The translations under genes were made by a program, and so were the position numbers. The notes below the pieces were generated by a model. That model had not been told where the DNA came from. It was given only the letters and a program-made list of their open reading frames with translations, and searched no databases. Of a stretch of 64,000 nt of DNA, positions 41,203 through 50,485 are shown piece by piece (position 1 is the stretch's first letter; each line of letters opens with the position of its first letter). The stretch is taken from positions 248,001 through 312,000 of the forward strand of contig NZ_JAKJRU010000003.1 of NCBI RefSeq assembly GCF_021726475.1. Direction: 5' to 3'. The stretch is from Pseudomonas oligotrophica. Lineage in GTDB: Bacteria; Pseudomonadota; Gammaproteobacteria; Pseudomonadales; Pseudomonadaceae.

Positions 41203-42453
41203 CTACCAGAGCGGCAGACTGTAGCCGATGATCAGGCGGTTCTCGTCGATGTCGGTGGTCAGGCCGTTGCCCGAGCGAAAGCTCAGGTTGCGCCATTGCA
41301 GGCTCAACCCCTTCAGGCTGCCGCTTTGCACCACGTAGGTGAGATCGCTGTCGCGTTCCCACGACTGGCCGTTGTCGGTCCCGGCCGCGCGCACGTTGCG
41401 CCCGTCGACATAGCGGGTCATGAAGGTAAGCCCGGGGATGCCCTGCGCGGCGAAGTCGTAGTCGTAGCGCAACTGCCAGGAGTCCTCGCCGGCGCGGGTG
41501 AAGTCGTGCAGCGTGACCAGGTTGACGACATAGGCGGCGCCGCCGTTGAGCACCGGGAAGGCACTGCGGCCCGACTGTTCCTGCCAGCCGGCGCTGAACC
41601 GGTGGCCGCCGTGGCCGAGACCGATCAGGCCGTTGAAGTTGCGGTTGTCGACCTCGCCGGCACGGCGTTCGCCTGCGCCGCGGCTGTCGAAGTAGCGCAG
41701 GTCGCTGCGCAGGCTGAAGCCGCTGCCCAGTGGCAGGTTGTGCAGCAGGCCGAGATGGTGCTGGCTGTAGATGTCCTGCAGCTTGCCGTAGTAGTAGCTG
41801 GCCGACAGTTGTGGGTTGAAGGCATAGGTGCCACCGGCGAAGTCGAAGGCATCGCTGCTGGCGCTGCCGTAGCCGAGCGTGTCGCGGCTTGACGAGTCGC
41901 GCAGGTTGGCGCGGGTCAGGCGGCCGCCGTTGAAGGTCAGCCCGGGCAGCGCCTGGGAAGTCAGCATGCCGCCCTGGAAGGTCGAGGGCAGCAGGCGGGT
42001 ATCGTTGTAGATGGCCACCGGCAGCCAGGGCAGCAGGGTGCCGAGGCGCAGCGTGTTATCGGCGACCTTGAGCTTGGCGGTCAGGCCGAGTTCGCTGTAG
42101 TCGTCCACCGGCTCCTGGCTGTCCGGCCCGAACGGCAGCAGCCCGGTGCCGCGGCGATCACGGCTGGAATCGAGCTTGACGCCGAGCGCGCCGATGGCGT
42201 CGAGGCCGACTCCGAGCGGCCCCTCGCTGAAACCGGATTCGAAGCGCGCGACGAAGCCCTGCGCCCATTCGGCCGCCTTGGCCTGCCCGGCACCGTCGTG
42301 GCGAAAATCGCGGTTGAGGTAGTAGTTGCGCAGCTGCAGGCTGGCCTTGCTGTCGTCGGCGAAGCCGGCGCTGGCCAGCGGTGCGGCGAGCAGGCAAGGG
42401 CTGGCCAGGAGGCACGCGCAGGCACGCGCACCGAGGGTCTGGATGCGGTTCAT
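41203..42453 (-). CDS. OprD family outer-membrane porin
   Basis: A 416-aa substrate-specific beta-barrel porin with a signal peptide ending LASA-GF and the OprD start FADDSKASLQLRNYYLNRDFR. It ends in an aromatic residue (GYSLPLW), as outer-membrane proteins do. It is the last gene of the minus-strand run amidohydrolase, MFS, porin. It therefore most likely brings the same substrate across the outer membrane, probably an acidic N-acyl amino acid or aromatic acid. Longer readings into the MFS gene are rejected. Confidence 0.9.
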   Translation of the reverse strand: MNRIQTLGARACACLLASPCLLAAPLASAGFADDSKASLQLRNYYLNRDFRHDGAGQAKAAEWAQGFVARFESGFSEGPLGVGLDAIGALGVKLDSSRDRRGTGLLPFGPDSQEPVDDYSELGLTAKLKVADNTLRLGTLLPWLPVAIYNDTRLLPSTFQGGMLTSQALPGLTFNGGRLTRANLRDSSSRDTLGYGSASSDAFDFAGGTYAFNPQLSASYYYGKLQDIYSQHHLGLLHNLPLGSGFSLRSDLRYFDSRGAGERRAGEVDNRNFNGLIGLGHGGHRFSAGWQEQSGRSAFPVLNGGAAYVVNLVTLHDFTRAGEDSWQLRYDYDFAAQGIPGLTFMTRYVDGRNVRAAGTDNGQSWERDSDLTYVVQSGSLKGLSLQWRNLSFRSGNGLTTDIDENRLIIGYSLPLW

Positions 42454-42554
42454 TATTGTTGTTCCCGATTGAGGTGGTGCTGCTGGGGCCGGCCGGCGTG
42501 CGGCGCCGGGCCGGGGTGTCGCTGCGGGCCCGGAGGTGGCCCGAGGCGCTGGTC

Positions 42555-43904
42555 TCAGAGGCCCTGGGCGATCGCCGGACGGGACGGCGCCGGCACAGGC
42601 GGCCGCGACGGGTCGGCATCGACGGCTGCCAGGTGCGCCTCGTGGGTGCGGTCGATCAGGAAGCAGGCGCCGATCAGGCCGAGCACCACGGCGAACAGTA
42701 CGTAGAACACCGGCGCGATGGCGATGCCCGTGGCGTGGATCAGCCAGGTCACGATGAACTGGGCGAAGCCGCCGAAGATCATCACCGCCACGTTGTAGGC
42801 CAACGCCAGCCCGGTGGAACGCACGCCGGCAGGAAACTGCTCGGCCACCGCGGCGGAGAAGGGGCCGAAGAACGCCGCCAGCACGGCGCAGAGCAGCACC
42901 TGCATGGCGACCAGCCGCTCGAACGAGGGCGCGGCGTGGATCCAGCTGAACAGCGGGTACAGCGCGACCAGCAGGCTGGCGCTCGCCAGGAGGATCAGGC
43001 GCTTGCGGCCGATGCGGTCGGAGAGTGCACCGAACACCGGCATCAGCAGCGTGAGCACGGCGACGGCGATCACCTGGGCGGTGAAGGCGTCGTCCAGTTC
43101 CAGGCCCAGCTGGCGGTTGGCGAAGGTCGGCATGTAGACCAGGATCATGTAGAAGCTGACCGTGCCGCAGACCGTCAGCGCCATCACCGTCAGCACCTGG
43201 CGCAGATGCTGGCGCAGCATGCGGCTCAGCGACTGCTGTTCCTTCGGAGCCTGGCGTGCCTCGAGGAAGGCCTCGGTTTCGGCCAGGTTGCGGCGCATCC
43301 ACAGGCCGACCGGGCCGATCACCAGGCCGATCATGAAGGGAATCCGCCAGCCCCAGGCATCCAGGTCCTGCGGCGACAGGCCGTGGGTTACCAGCGCGGT
43401 GACACCGGCGCCGCAGAACACCGCCAGGCCCTGGCCGAACATCTGCCAGGAGCCATACAGGCCGCGGCGATTGGCCGGCGCGCTTTCGATCAGGAAGGAC
43501 GTGGCACTGGCGAACTCGCCGCCGGTGGCGAAGCCCTGCAGCAGCCGCGCCAGCACGATCAGCAACGGTGCCGCGACGCCGATCGCGGCGAACGGCGGGG
43601 CGAAGGCGATCATCGCGATCGACAGCGTCATCAGCGCGATGATCAGCTGCAGCGCGGCCTTGCGTCCCCGGCGGTCGGCATAGATGCCCAGCAGCACCCC
43701 GCCGACCGGACGCATGAAGAAACCGACGCCGAAGGTCGCGGTCGCCATCAGCAGTGCGCTGTACTCGCTCTCGGCCGGGAAGAACAGCCGCGAGATGACC
43801 ACGGCGAGAAAGCCGAAGACGATGAAGTCGTACCACTCCAGGGCGTTGCCGATGATGGCCGCCAGGACCTGTTTGCGGGCGGGTGCTGCGGGTTGGGTGT
43901 TCAT
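42555..43904 (-). CDS. MFS transporter, metabolite:proton symporter family
   Basis: A 449-aa twelve-helix transporter of the MHS subfamily (KgtP, ProP and citrate type). The marks are GNALEWYDFIVFGFLA at TM1, RPVGGVLLGIYADRRGRK between TM2 and TM3, LLQGFATGGEFASA, and SDRIGRKR in the second half. Such proteins import organic acids with protons. It lies 44 bp after the amidohydrolase gene and 101 bp before the porin, all under the divergent LysR regulator. Confidence 0.9.
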   Translation of the reverse strand: MNTQPAAPARKQVLAAIIGNALEWYDFIVFGFLAVVISRLFFPAESEYSALLMATATFGVGFFMRPVGGVLLGIYADRRGRKAALQLIIALMTLSIAMIAFAPPFAAIGVAAPLLIVLARLLQGFATGGEFASATSFLIESAPANRRGLYGSWQMFGQGLAVFCGAGVTALVTHGLSPQDLDAWGWRIPFMIGLVIGPVGLWMRRNLAETEAFLEARQAPKEQQSLSRMLRQHLRQVLTVMALTVCGTVSFYMILVYMPTFANRQLGLELDDAFTAQVIAVAVLTLLMPVFGALSDRIGRKRLILLASASLLVALYPLFSWIHAAPSFERLVAMQVLLCAVLAAFFGPFSAAVAEQFPAGVRSTGLALAYNVAVMIFGGFAQFIVTWLIHATGIAIAPVFYVLFAVVLGLIGACFLIDRTHEAHLAAVDADPSRPPVPAPSRPAIAQGL

Positions 43905-43948
43905 GCCGTCGTACCTATTTGTTGTTATGAGAGCACGCCACGGCGCCG

Positions 43949-45157
43949 TCAGCGGGCGAAGTACCGCTTGCCCAGTGCCAGCCAGAAGGCCGCACCGGGC
44001 GCCAGACAGGCGTCGTTGAAGTCGTAGTGGGGGTTGTGCACGCTGCAGGGGCCGAGGTGTTCACCTCCGCCGAAGCCGTTGTTGCCGTTGCCGATCAGCA
44101 GGTAGCAGCCCGGCACCTGCTGCAGGAAGAAGGCGAAGTCCTCGCTGCCGCTGATCGGCGGGCTGTCGTCCATCACGCACGCCGGGCCGACCAGCTCGCG
44201 CGCTACCTCGACGGCCAGGCGCGTCTCCTGCGCGCTGTTGTTCAACACCGGGTAGCCGCGCTGGTAGTGCACCTCGCAGCCGGCGCCGAACGCCGCGGCC
44301 TGGCCCTCGGCCAGCGCGCGGATGCGCGTTTCGAGCCGTTCGCGCACCTCCGCGCGCAGGGCGCGGACGCTCAGTTCCATCTCCGCGCTTTCCGGGATCA
44401 CGTTGTAGGTGTCGCCGGCGCTGATGCGGCCGACACTGATCACCGCCGCCTCGACCGGGTCGACGTTGCGCCCGACGATGCTCTGCAGCGCCAGCACGGT
44501 GGCCGCCGCCGGCAGCATCGGGTCGACCGCCAGGTGCGGCAGCGCGCCGTGGCCGCCCTTGCCGTTGAAGCGGATCAGCACGCGATCGGACGAGGCCATG
44601 AATGCCCCCTCGCGAAAGCGGAAGTGGCCGACGGGTACGCCGGGATAGTTGTGCATGGCGAACAGGGCATCGCAGGGAAAGCGCTCCAGCAGCCCCTCAT
44701 CGAGCATGCGCCGGGCGCCGCCGCCGCCGCCCAGCTCTTCGGCCGGCTGGAAGATCAGTTGCAGGGTGCCGTTGGCGCCGAGCTGGCCGTCCTGCTGCAG
44801 CCGCGCCAGCGCCTGGGCGGCGCCGAGCAGCATGGCGGTGTGGCCGTCATGGCCGCAGGCATGCATCTGCCCCGGGGTGCGGCTGGCCCACGGCAGGCCG
44901 GTCAGCTCCTGGATGGGCAGGGCGTCCATGTCGGCGCGCAAGCCGAGCCGCGGCGTGCCGTCGCCCCAGCGCAGGGTGCCGACCACGCCGGTGACGGCGA
45001 TTCCCGTGTGCACCTCGTAGCCCCACTGCGCCAGGCACTCGGCCACCAGCCGGCTGGTCGCGAATTCGGCGAAGCCGAGCTCGGGATGCTGGTGAATGGT
45101 GCGCCGCCAGGACTGCATGGCGGCTTCGTCGGGCTGGATCAGGTCTTGAGTGTTCAT
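43949..45157 (-). CDS. M20D family amidohydrolase (hippurate hydrolase-like)
   Basis: A 402-aa cytoplasmic metal-dependent hydrolase cleaving N-acyl or N-aroyl amino acids. The motifs are RADMDALPI, HACGHDGHTAMLLGAA, FQPAEELGGGG with the catalytic Glu pair, the dimerisation domain with KGGHGALPH, and a final HNPHYDFND. The first gene of the minus-strand run with transporter and porin, it probably attacks the imported compound. ATG 45157 fits the family start; ATG 45169 would add four residues. The substrate is not determinable by reading. Confidence 0.9.
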   Translation of the reverse strand: MNTQDLIQPDEAAMQSWRRTIHQHPELGFAEFATSRLVAECLAQWGYEVHTGIAVTGVVGTLRWGDGTPRLGLRADMDALPIQELTGLPWASRTPGQMHACGHDGHTAMLLGAAQALARLQQDGQLGANGTLQLIFQPAEELGGGGGARRMLDEGLLERFPCDALFAMHNYPGVPVGHFRFREGAFMASSDRVLIRFNGKGGHGALPHLAVDPMLPAAATVLALQSIVGRNVDPVEAAVISVGRISAGDTYNVIPESAEMELSVRALRAEVRERLETRIRALAEGQAAAFGAGCEVHYQRGYPVLNNSAQETRLAVEVARELVGPACVMDDSPPISGSEDFAFFLQQVPGCYLLIGNGNNGFGGGEHLGPCSVHNPHYDFNDACLAPGAAFWLALGKRYFAR

Positions 45158-45235
45158 GGAGCCGATCATAGGGTTTGTGGTGCTCCATGAAAGGCAGTAT
45201 TTTCGAGTGGGTGACAACCAGAAGGAATCACCAAG

Positions 45236-46126
45236 ATGAAGGACCACCAGCTGCGCGGGCTTGTCCAGGTCGCCGAATCCGGCTCGATCCGCGCCGCGGC
45301 GCGTGCCATGAACCTCAGCCAGAGTGCCCTGACCAAGGCGCTGCGCGAGCTGGAGGAGGACGTCGGGGCGGAGTTGCTGATGCGGAGCTACCGGGGCATC
45401 GCCTTCACCCCGGCGGGCGAGGCGCTGCTGCTGCACGCGCGGCTGGCCCAGGCGACCCTCGAGCGCGCCCGCGAGGAGATCCGCCAGCTGCGCGGCGGCG
45501 CCGGCGCGCGCCTGGCGATCGCACTGACACCGCTGGTGGCGGCGACCATCCTGCCGCCGATCCTCGCCGAATTCCGGCGCGCCCAGCCGGATGCCAGCCT
45601 GAGCCTCGAGGAAGGCCTGCTGACCCACGTGCTGCCGGGGTTGATGGAAGGGCGGCTGGATTTCGCCCTGGCGCTGGCCAATCCGGACGACCTGCCCTAC
45701 GAAGTGCTGTTCGAGCCGCTGGCCCAGGCGCAGGCGGTGCCGACCGGCCGGCTTGGGCACCCGCTGGCCGAGGCGCGTAGCTGGGGTGAGCTGAAGGACG
45801 CCAGCTGGGTGCTCAACCTCACCGATGGCAGCCTGGGCAACCACCTGTTGCGCTGGCTGGCCAGCCAGGGGCTCGAGGCGCCGAAGAACATCGTGCGCTG
45901 TGCGTCACTGACCTTGATGCTCGAACTGATGCGGCGCACCGACTACATCGGCTTCGGCCCCACCGACCTGTTCAGCGACTCGCTGTTCTCGGTGGGTATC
46001 CAGCGCTTTGCCGTGGCGCCGGTGCCGCCGCCGATGTCGATCGGCATCCTCAGCCTGCGCGGCGTGCCGCTGGGCAGCTCGGCACAGTTGCTGGCCAGGC
46101 TGTTCGCCCGCCGCCTGCGCCGCTGA
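45236..46126 (+). CDS. LysR-family transcriptional regulator
   Basis: A 296-aa LysR regulator with an N-terminal winged helix-turn-helix (SGSIRAAARAMNLSQSALTKALRELEE in part, residues about 17-45) and a periplasmic-binding-like effector domain. It is divergent from the amidohydrolase gene across 78 bp and should control the hydrolase-MFS-porin run in response to its substrate. ATG 45236 follows AAGGAATC. It converges with the cytochrome gene, 13 bp apart. Confidence 0.93.
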   Translation: MKDHQLRGLVQVAESGSIRAAARAMNLSQSALTKALRELEEDVGAELLMRSYRGIAFTPAGEALLLHARLAQATLERAREEIRQLRGGAGARLAIALTPLVAATILPPILAEFRRAQPDASLSLEEGLLTHVLPGLMEGRLDFALALANPDDLPYEVLFEPLAQAQAVPTGRLGHPLAEARSWGELKDASWVLNLTDGSLGNHLLRWLASQGLEAPKNIVRCASLTLMLELMRRTDYIGFGPTDLFSDSLFSVGIQRFAVAPVPPPMSIGILSLRGVPLGSSAQLLARLFARRLRR

Positions 46127-46139
46127 GGGGCCGCCGCGG

Positions 46140-46829
46140 TCAATGCACGTGGCGGCTGCCGTCGGCGTGATGGTGCACCTTGGTTTCGGCAGGCGCGGCC
46201 TTGGCTTCGCCGTGGTGCTCGCCGCCGTGGTGCGATGCGCCCGCATCGTCCGGCGCGGCGTGGCTCGAATGCTGGTTGCTGTGGTCGTGCATGTCCGACT
46301 CACCACCGCCGTGCTGGTGCCCCTCGCTGGAGGCGACCAGCGCGCGGTACTCGCCGGCGTCCAGCTGCGGCAGGCGCTCGAGGAAGGCGACCATGCCCCA
46401 GATGTACGGGTCGCCCATGCTCCGGCCCCAGGCCGGCATGCCGCTGGCCTTGATGCCGTGGCGGATGATCCAGAAGGCCCGCGCCGGGTCGCCGCCGTGG
46501 CCCAGCTCGGCCAGGTTCGGCGGCGCGGGATAGAGGCTTTCGCTCAATTCGGTCGATGGCAGCCCCGGCGCCAGGTGGCAACCGATGCACATGGCCTGGT
46601 AGTTGCCCGCGCCGGAGCGGATCAGCGCCTCGTCGTCGAGGTCCGGCACCTCGATGTCGCGGCTGCGCACGGCGATCGAGCGCTCGCGGGCGAGCTCCAG
46701 CAGGCGCTCGATCGGTTGTGCATGCGGTGCATCGGCGGCGACATTGAAGGCGCCGGAGTAGACGGCGCCGGCACCGGCGACGGCCAGCACGACGCCGGTT
46801 AGCGCAAGGATCTTGATTGTTGTTTTCAT
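46140..46829 (-). CDS. Cytochrome c with His-rich C-terminal tail, copper operon
   Basis: A 229-aa protein with an N-terminal signal or anchor (about 5-24), one c-type haem site C81-I-G-C84-H85 and probable axial Met131 (SGMPAWG). A low-complexity tail (about 170-229) holds 15 histidines. It is the last gene of copA-copX-copB-cytochrome, 14 bp after copB. It probably carries electrons to or from the copper oxidase and binds Cu or other metal in the tail; both are inference. A longer start at 46847 lacks a better ribosome site. Confidence 0.82.
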   Translation of the reverse strand: MKTTIKILALTGVVLAVAGAGAVYSGAFNVAADAPHAQPIERLLELARERSIAVRSRDIEVPDLDDEALIRSGAGNYQAMCIGCHLAPGLPSTELSESLYPAPPNLAELGHGGDPARAFWIIRHGIKASGMPAWGRSMGDPYIWGMVAFLERLPQLDAGEYRALVASSEGHQHGGGESDMHDHSNQHSSHAAPDDAGASHHGGEHHGEAKAAPAETKVHHHADGSRHVH

Positions 46830-46843
46830 GGGGTGGGCTGTGC

Positions 46844-47758
46844 TCAAAACCAGAATCGTATGCCAGCGACCAGGCGGGTGTCGCTGACATCCTCGCCGTC
46901 ATCACGCAGTAGGTCGGCGGTGTTGCCGTAGGCACGGTTCCAGGTCACGCCGACATAGGGCGCGAACTGGCGGCTGATCTCGTAACGCAGGCGCAGCCCG
47001 ACATTCGCATCGCTGAGCCCGGAGCCGACGCCACGCGCTTCGTCGTTGCGCCCGTGCAGGTTGAGCTCGGCGGTGGGCTGCAGTACCCAGCGCTGGGTCA
47101 GCAGGATGTCGTACTCGGCTTCCAGGCGCAGCGCGCTCTGGCCGCCCTCGCCGAGAAAGGCCGTGGCCTCGGTCTCCAGGCCGAACAGCGGCATGCCCTG
47201 CACGCCGAACGCGGCCCAGGTCTGCGGCGAGCCGGGCTTGAAGTCCTGGCGCACGCCGGCGACGGTTTCCCACCAGGGGCCGATGGCGTGGCTCCAGAGC
47301 AGTTGCAGCTCGGCTTCCTCGGTGTGGCCGGCGGTGCGCTCGCCCTCGGAACGGAAGGCCAGGCGATCGATGTCGCCGCCATACCAGCCGGAGATGTCCC
47401 AGGCCAGGGCGCTGCCTTCGTCGGCGTCCTGCCATTCCAGCTGGTCGGCGAGGAACAGGAAGTTGCTCCCGCCCTGGTGCATGCGGTGCGGCGGCAGTTC
47501 GGGGAAGGCGGCGGCGCGATCCGTGTCACGGATCGTCGGCACTGGAGTGCGCGATTCCTGGCCCGGCGGTACGCCGGTGGCCGGCGGATGGGCCATCGAG
47601 CCGTGGCTGCCATGATCCATGGCGCCGTGGTCCATCGGCGCCTGCTGCATCGGTGCGTCATGGCCGGCGTGGCCGCTATGATCCATGGCCTGCTGGGCCT
47701 GCGCCGCGACGGCGGCCAGGCTCAGCACGACGGCGACGGGCAGCGTCTCAATGCGCAT
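46844..47758 (-). CDS. copB: Copper resistance outer-membrane protein CopB
   Basis: A 304-aa outer-membrane protein with signal peptide (VAAQA-QQ), a Met/His-rich N-terminal stretch (about 23-60, [18 protein letters not shown]), and a beta-barrel C-terminal part ending in Phe (AGIRFWF). CopB works with CopA in sequestering or passing copper at the outer membrane. ATG 47758 has GAAGGG 8 bases upstream and overlaps the preceding gene by 11 bp; an ATG at 47779 is less likely. Confidence 0.92.
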   Translation of the reverse strand: MRIETLPVAVVLSLAAVAAQAQQAMDHSGHAGHDAPMQQAPMDHGAMDHGSHGSMAHPPATGVPPGQESRTPVPTIRDTDRAAAFPELPPHRMHQGGSNFLFLADQLEWQDADEGSALAWDISGWYGGDIDRLAFRSEGERTAGHTEEAELQLLWSHAIGPWWETVAGVRQDFKPGSPQTWAAFGVQGMPLFGLETEATAFLGEGGQSALRLEAEYDILLTQRWVLQPTAELNLHGRNDEARGVGSGLSDANVGLRLRYEISRQFAPYVGVTWNRAYGNTADLLRDDGEDVSDTRLVAGIRFWF

Positions 47759-48095
47759 GCGGGTTGCCCTTCTCGGCATCCTTGGGCATGTCCTTCTGCG
47801 GCGTGCCCTGGCCCATGTTGCCGTGATCCATCATCTGGCCGTGGCCCATGTTCTGGTGGTCCATCATCTGGCCATTGCCCATGTGCTGGTCGTGCATCTG
47901 CATCATCTTGTCGTGGTCCATGCCCTGCATCCCGCCTTGCGGCTTGGGCTGGGTGGCCGGCGGCGCGGCCTGCTCGGCCGGTGCGTTTGCCGGATGGTGG
48001 CCGTCGTGCTCGCTCTGCTGCGCGTGGGCGATGCCGAGGCTGAGGGTGGCGGCCAGGCCGAAGGCGAGCAGGGTGGTTTGCTTGATTGCGTTCAT
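47748..48095 (-). CDS. Periplasmic Met/His-rich small protein of the copper operon
   Basis: A 115-aa protein with a clear signal peptide (cleavage after AHA) and a mature part made largely of Met/His/Gly/Gln repeats (for example [18 protein letters not shown]). It is probably a copper buffer between CopA and CopB. ATG 48095 has GGAG 7 bases upstream. A second ATG at 48110, overlapping the copA stop (ATGA), would add MTEKL before the signal; either could be used. No catalytic domain is visible. Confidence 0.78.
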   Translation of the reverse strand: MNAIKQTTLLAFGLAATLSLGIAHAQQSEHDGHHPANAPAEQAAPPATQPKPQGGMQGMDHDKMMQMHDQHMGNGQMMDHQNMGHGQMMDHGNMGQGTPQKDMPKDAEKGNPHAH

Positions 48096-48106
48096 GAGCT
48101 TCTCCG

Positions 48107-49957
48107 TCATTCTTCTACGCGGACTTCGCGGAACATCCCGAGGTCCATGTGCATCAGCATGTGGCAATGGTAGGCCCAGCGGCCGAGGGCGTCGGCCGTG
48201 ACCCGGTAGCTGCGTTTCGAGCCCGGCGGCATGTCGATGGTGTGCTTGCGCACCAGGAAATTGCCGTTCTCGTCTTCCAGATCGCTCCACAGCCCGTGCA
48301 GGTGGATGGGGTGGTGCATCATGGTGTCGTTGACCAGCACGATGCGCACGCGCTCGCCGTACTTGAGGCGGATCGGTTCGGCATCGGCGAAGGCAATGCC
48401 GTCGAACGACCAGGCGAAGCGCTCCATGTGGCCGGTCAGGTGCAGCTCGAGGGTACGGCTCGGCTGACGGCCATCCGGATCGGCGAAGGTGCTGCGCAGG
48501 TCCGCGTAGGTCAGCACCCGCCGGCCGTTGTCGCGCAGGCCGATGCCGGGGTCGTCCAGCTTGGGCACCGGGGTCATGGTCTGCATGTCCACCAGCGGGT
48601 TGTCGGTCTCGCTGGCCGGGTGCGCCTGCATGGCCCCCATGGTGTCGTGGTCCATCGTGCCTGCCTGGCCATGATCCATGCCCGCCATGGCTGCGTGATC
48701 CATGCCGCTGCCATGATCCATACCGCCGTGGCCCATTGCGGCGTGGTCCATCTGCCCATGATTCATCGCGCCATGCCCGGCGTGAGGGCCATCGCTCTGC
48801 GCAGGCGCGGCAGCCTGGCCATGGGCGGCGTGATCGCCATGGCCCATGTCGTCCATGCTCAGTTCGGGGCGCGGGTCGGGCTCGGGCACCGGGGCCTGCA
48901 GGCCTTCGCGCACGGCCAGCGTGCCGCGCGCATAACCCGAGCGGTCCATGGCCTGGGCGAACAGCGTGTAGGCGTCCTGGCTGCCGTCCGGCTCGACGAT
49001 CACGTCATAGGTTTCCGCCACCGCCAGGCGGATCTCGTCGACCGATACCGGCTCGACGTTCTGCCCGTCGGCGGCGACCACGGTGAGCTTGAGGCCGGGG
49101 ATGCGGAAGTCGAAGTAGCTCATCGCCGAGCCGTTGATCAGGCGCAGGCGGATGCGCTCGCCCGGCTGGAACAGCCCGGTCCAGTTGCCGTCCGGCGCCT
49201 GGCCGTTGAGCAGGTAGGTATAGGTCGCGCCACTGATGTCGGCGAGATCGGTGGGCGACATGTTCATCCTGGCCCAGGCCCAGCGCTCGCTGACGGTCTC
49301 GCGCCAGCCCTTGTCGGCGACGTCGCCGATGAAGTCGCCGAGCGTACGGCGGCCCTGGTTGTAGTAGTCGGCCTGCTTCTTCAGCTTGGCTAGCACCCGC
49401 GCCGGGCTCTCGTCGGTCCAGTCGGAGAGGAACACCACGTAGTCGCGCTCGTATGCGAACGGCTCCGGCTCCTTCGGATCGATGATCAGCGGGCCGTAGA
49501 CGCCGAGTTGCTCCTGGAATGCCGAATGGCTGTGGTACCAGTAGGTGCCGCTTTGCTTCACCGTGAAGCGGTACTCGTACAGGCCGTCCGGGGCGATGCC
49601 GGCGAAGCTGAAACCGGGCACGCCGTCCATGTTGGCCGGCAGCAGGATGCCGTGCCAGTGGATGGAGGTGTCCTGCGGCAGGCGGTTGCGCACGCGCAGG
49701 GTCACGCTGTCACCCTCGCGCCAGCGCAGCAGCGGGCCGGGGATGCTGCCGTTGATGGCCATCGCGGTGCGGCGTTTGCCGCTGAAGTTCACCTCCATCG
49801 AATCGATGGTCAGGTCGAACTGGCTGCCGCTGAGTACCGTCGGCTGGCCGGGGCTGGTCAGCGCCCAGACGGGCTGGCGCCACAACCCGAGCCCGGCGAA
49901 GGCACCGCCGGCGGCAAGGCTTTTGACGAAGGTGCGCCGAGAGCTGGTCGATTGCAT
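48107..49957 (-). CDS. copA: Copper resistance multicopper oxidase CopA
   Basis: A 616-aa Tat-exported (SRRTFVKSLAAGG) periplasmic oxidase that oxidises Cu(I) and binds extra copper. Copper motifs are HWHG (100-103), WYHSHS, HPIHLHG and HCHMLMHMDLGM with Cys598, His603 and axial Met608. A Met/His-rich linker (about 367-453, repeats of MDH, MGHG and similar) lies before the last cupredoxin domain, the CopA/PcoA pattern. It is the first gene of the operon; a CopR-like box lies about 100 bases upstream of its ATG. Confidence 0.95.
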   Translation of the reverse strand: MQSTSSRRTFVKSLAAGGAFAGLGLWRQPVWALTSPGQPTVLSGSQFDLTIDSMEVNFSGKRRTAMAINGSIPGPLLRWREGDSVTLRVRNRLPQDTSIHWHGILLPANMDGVPGFSFAGIAPDGLYEYRFTVKQSGTYWYHSHSAFQEQLGVYGPLIIDPKEPEPFAYERDYVVFLSDWTDESPARVLAKLKKQADYYNQGRRTLGDFIGDVADKGWRETVSERWAWARMNMSPTDLADISGATYTYLLNGQAPDGNWTGLFQPGERIRLRLINGSAMSYFDFRIPGLKLTVVAADGQNVEPVSVDEIRLAVAETYDVIVEPDGSQDAYTLFAQAMDRSGYARGTLAVREGLQAPVPEPDPRPELSMDDMGHGDHAAHGQAAAPAQSDGPHAGHGAMNHGQMDHAAMGHGGMDHGSGMDHAAMAGMDHGQAGTMDHDTMGAMQAHPASETDNPLVDMQTMTPVPKLDDPGIGLRDNGRRVLTYADLRSTFADPDGRQPSRTLELHLTGHMERFAWSFDGIAFADAEPIRLKYGERVRIVLVNDTMMHHPIHLHGLWSDLEDENGNFLVRKHTIDMPPGSKRSYRVTADALGRWAYHCHMLMHMDLGMFREVRVEE

Positions 49958-50057
49958 GCTGGTCCTGTTGATCCGGTGGGTGACTGCGCCTGGACAACGT
50001 GTCGCAGTCTCGATGGGCAACCATAGCGCGATCGATCTGACGACAAGCTGAGCCGAA

Positions 50058-50074
50058 GATTACGGTTTTGTCAG
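50058..50074 (-). promoter_or_regulatory. CopR-type box upstream of copA
   Basis: GATTACGGTTTTGTCAG on the plus strand matches the box at 53918-53934 in 15 of 17 positions and in the outer blocks GATTACG and TGTCAG. Read on the minus strand it is CTGACA-N5-CGTAATC, close to known CopR/CusR boxes. Confidence 0.75.
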
Positions 50075-50125
50075 TTTCGCCTGGTGGCGGGCCGCCGACG
50101 TCTGGAACGCAGCCGAGCCGGCCGC

Positions 50126-50476
50126 CTACAGCAACTCGATGCCGAAGCGCCGCAACAGCAGCGCCAGCAGGCCGAAGCAGGCGACGGTCAGCAGCGCGCC
50201 GGCCAGCAGCGCCGGCCAGAAGCCCAGTCGCGCCAGCAGGCGCGGGAAGACGAGGAACATCGGCAAGGTCGGCAGCACGTACCAGAAGGTGTACCAGGCA
50301 TGGTTGGCAATCTTCTCCAGGGGCTGCCGTTCGACATGCAGCCAGACCATCGCCAGCACCGTGATCAGCGGCAGGGCGGCGAGGAAGCCGCCGAGCCGAT
50401 CGCTGCGCTTGGCGACTTCCGAAACCAGCACCACCACCGCGGCGGTGAGCAGGTATTTGGTGATGATCCAGCCCAT
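50126..50476 (-). CDS. DUF3147 family membrane protein
   Basis: A 116-aa protein with about four transmembrane helices, starting MGWIITKYLLTAAVVVLVSEVAKRSD, the DUF3147 pattern. Function unknown. It is the last gene of the minus-strand copper run (DUF2933, ATPase, HMA protein, DUF411, DUF3147), 9 bp after the DUF411 gene. A copper link comes from context only. Confidence 0.82.
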   Translation of the reverse strand: MGWIITKYLLTAAVVVLVSEVAKRSDRLGGFLAALPLITVLAMVWLHVERQPLEKIANHAWYTFWYVLPTLPMFLVFPRLLARLGFWPALLAGALLTVACFGLLALLLRRFGIELL

Positions 50477-50485
50477 GCGATGCCT

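Noticed and set aside
42454..43836. N-terminal extension of the OprD porin through the MFS gene
   Set aside because: Antiphase reading of the transporter; the porin has its own signal peptide at 42453.
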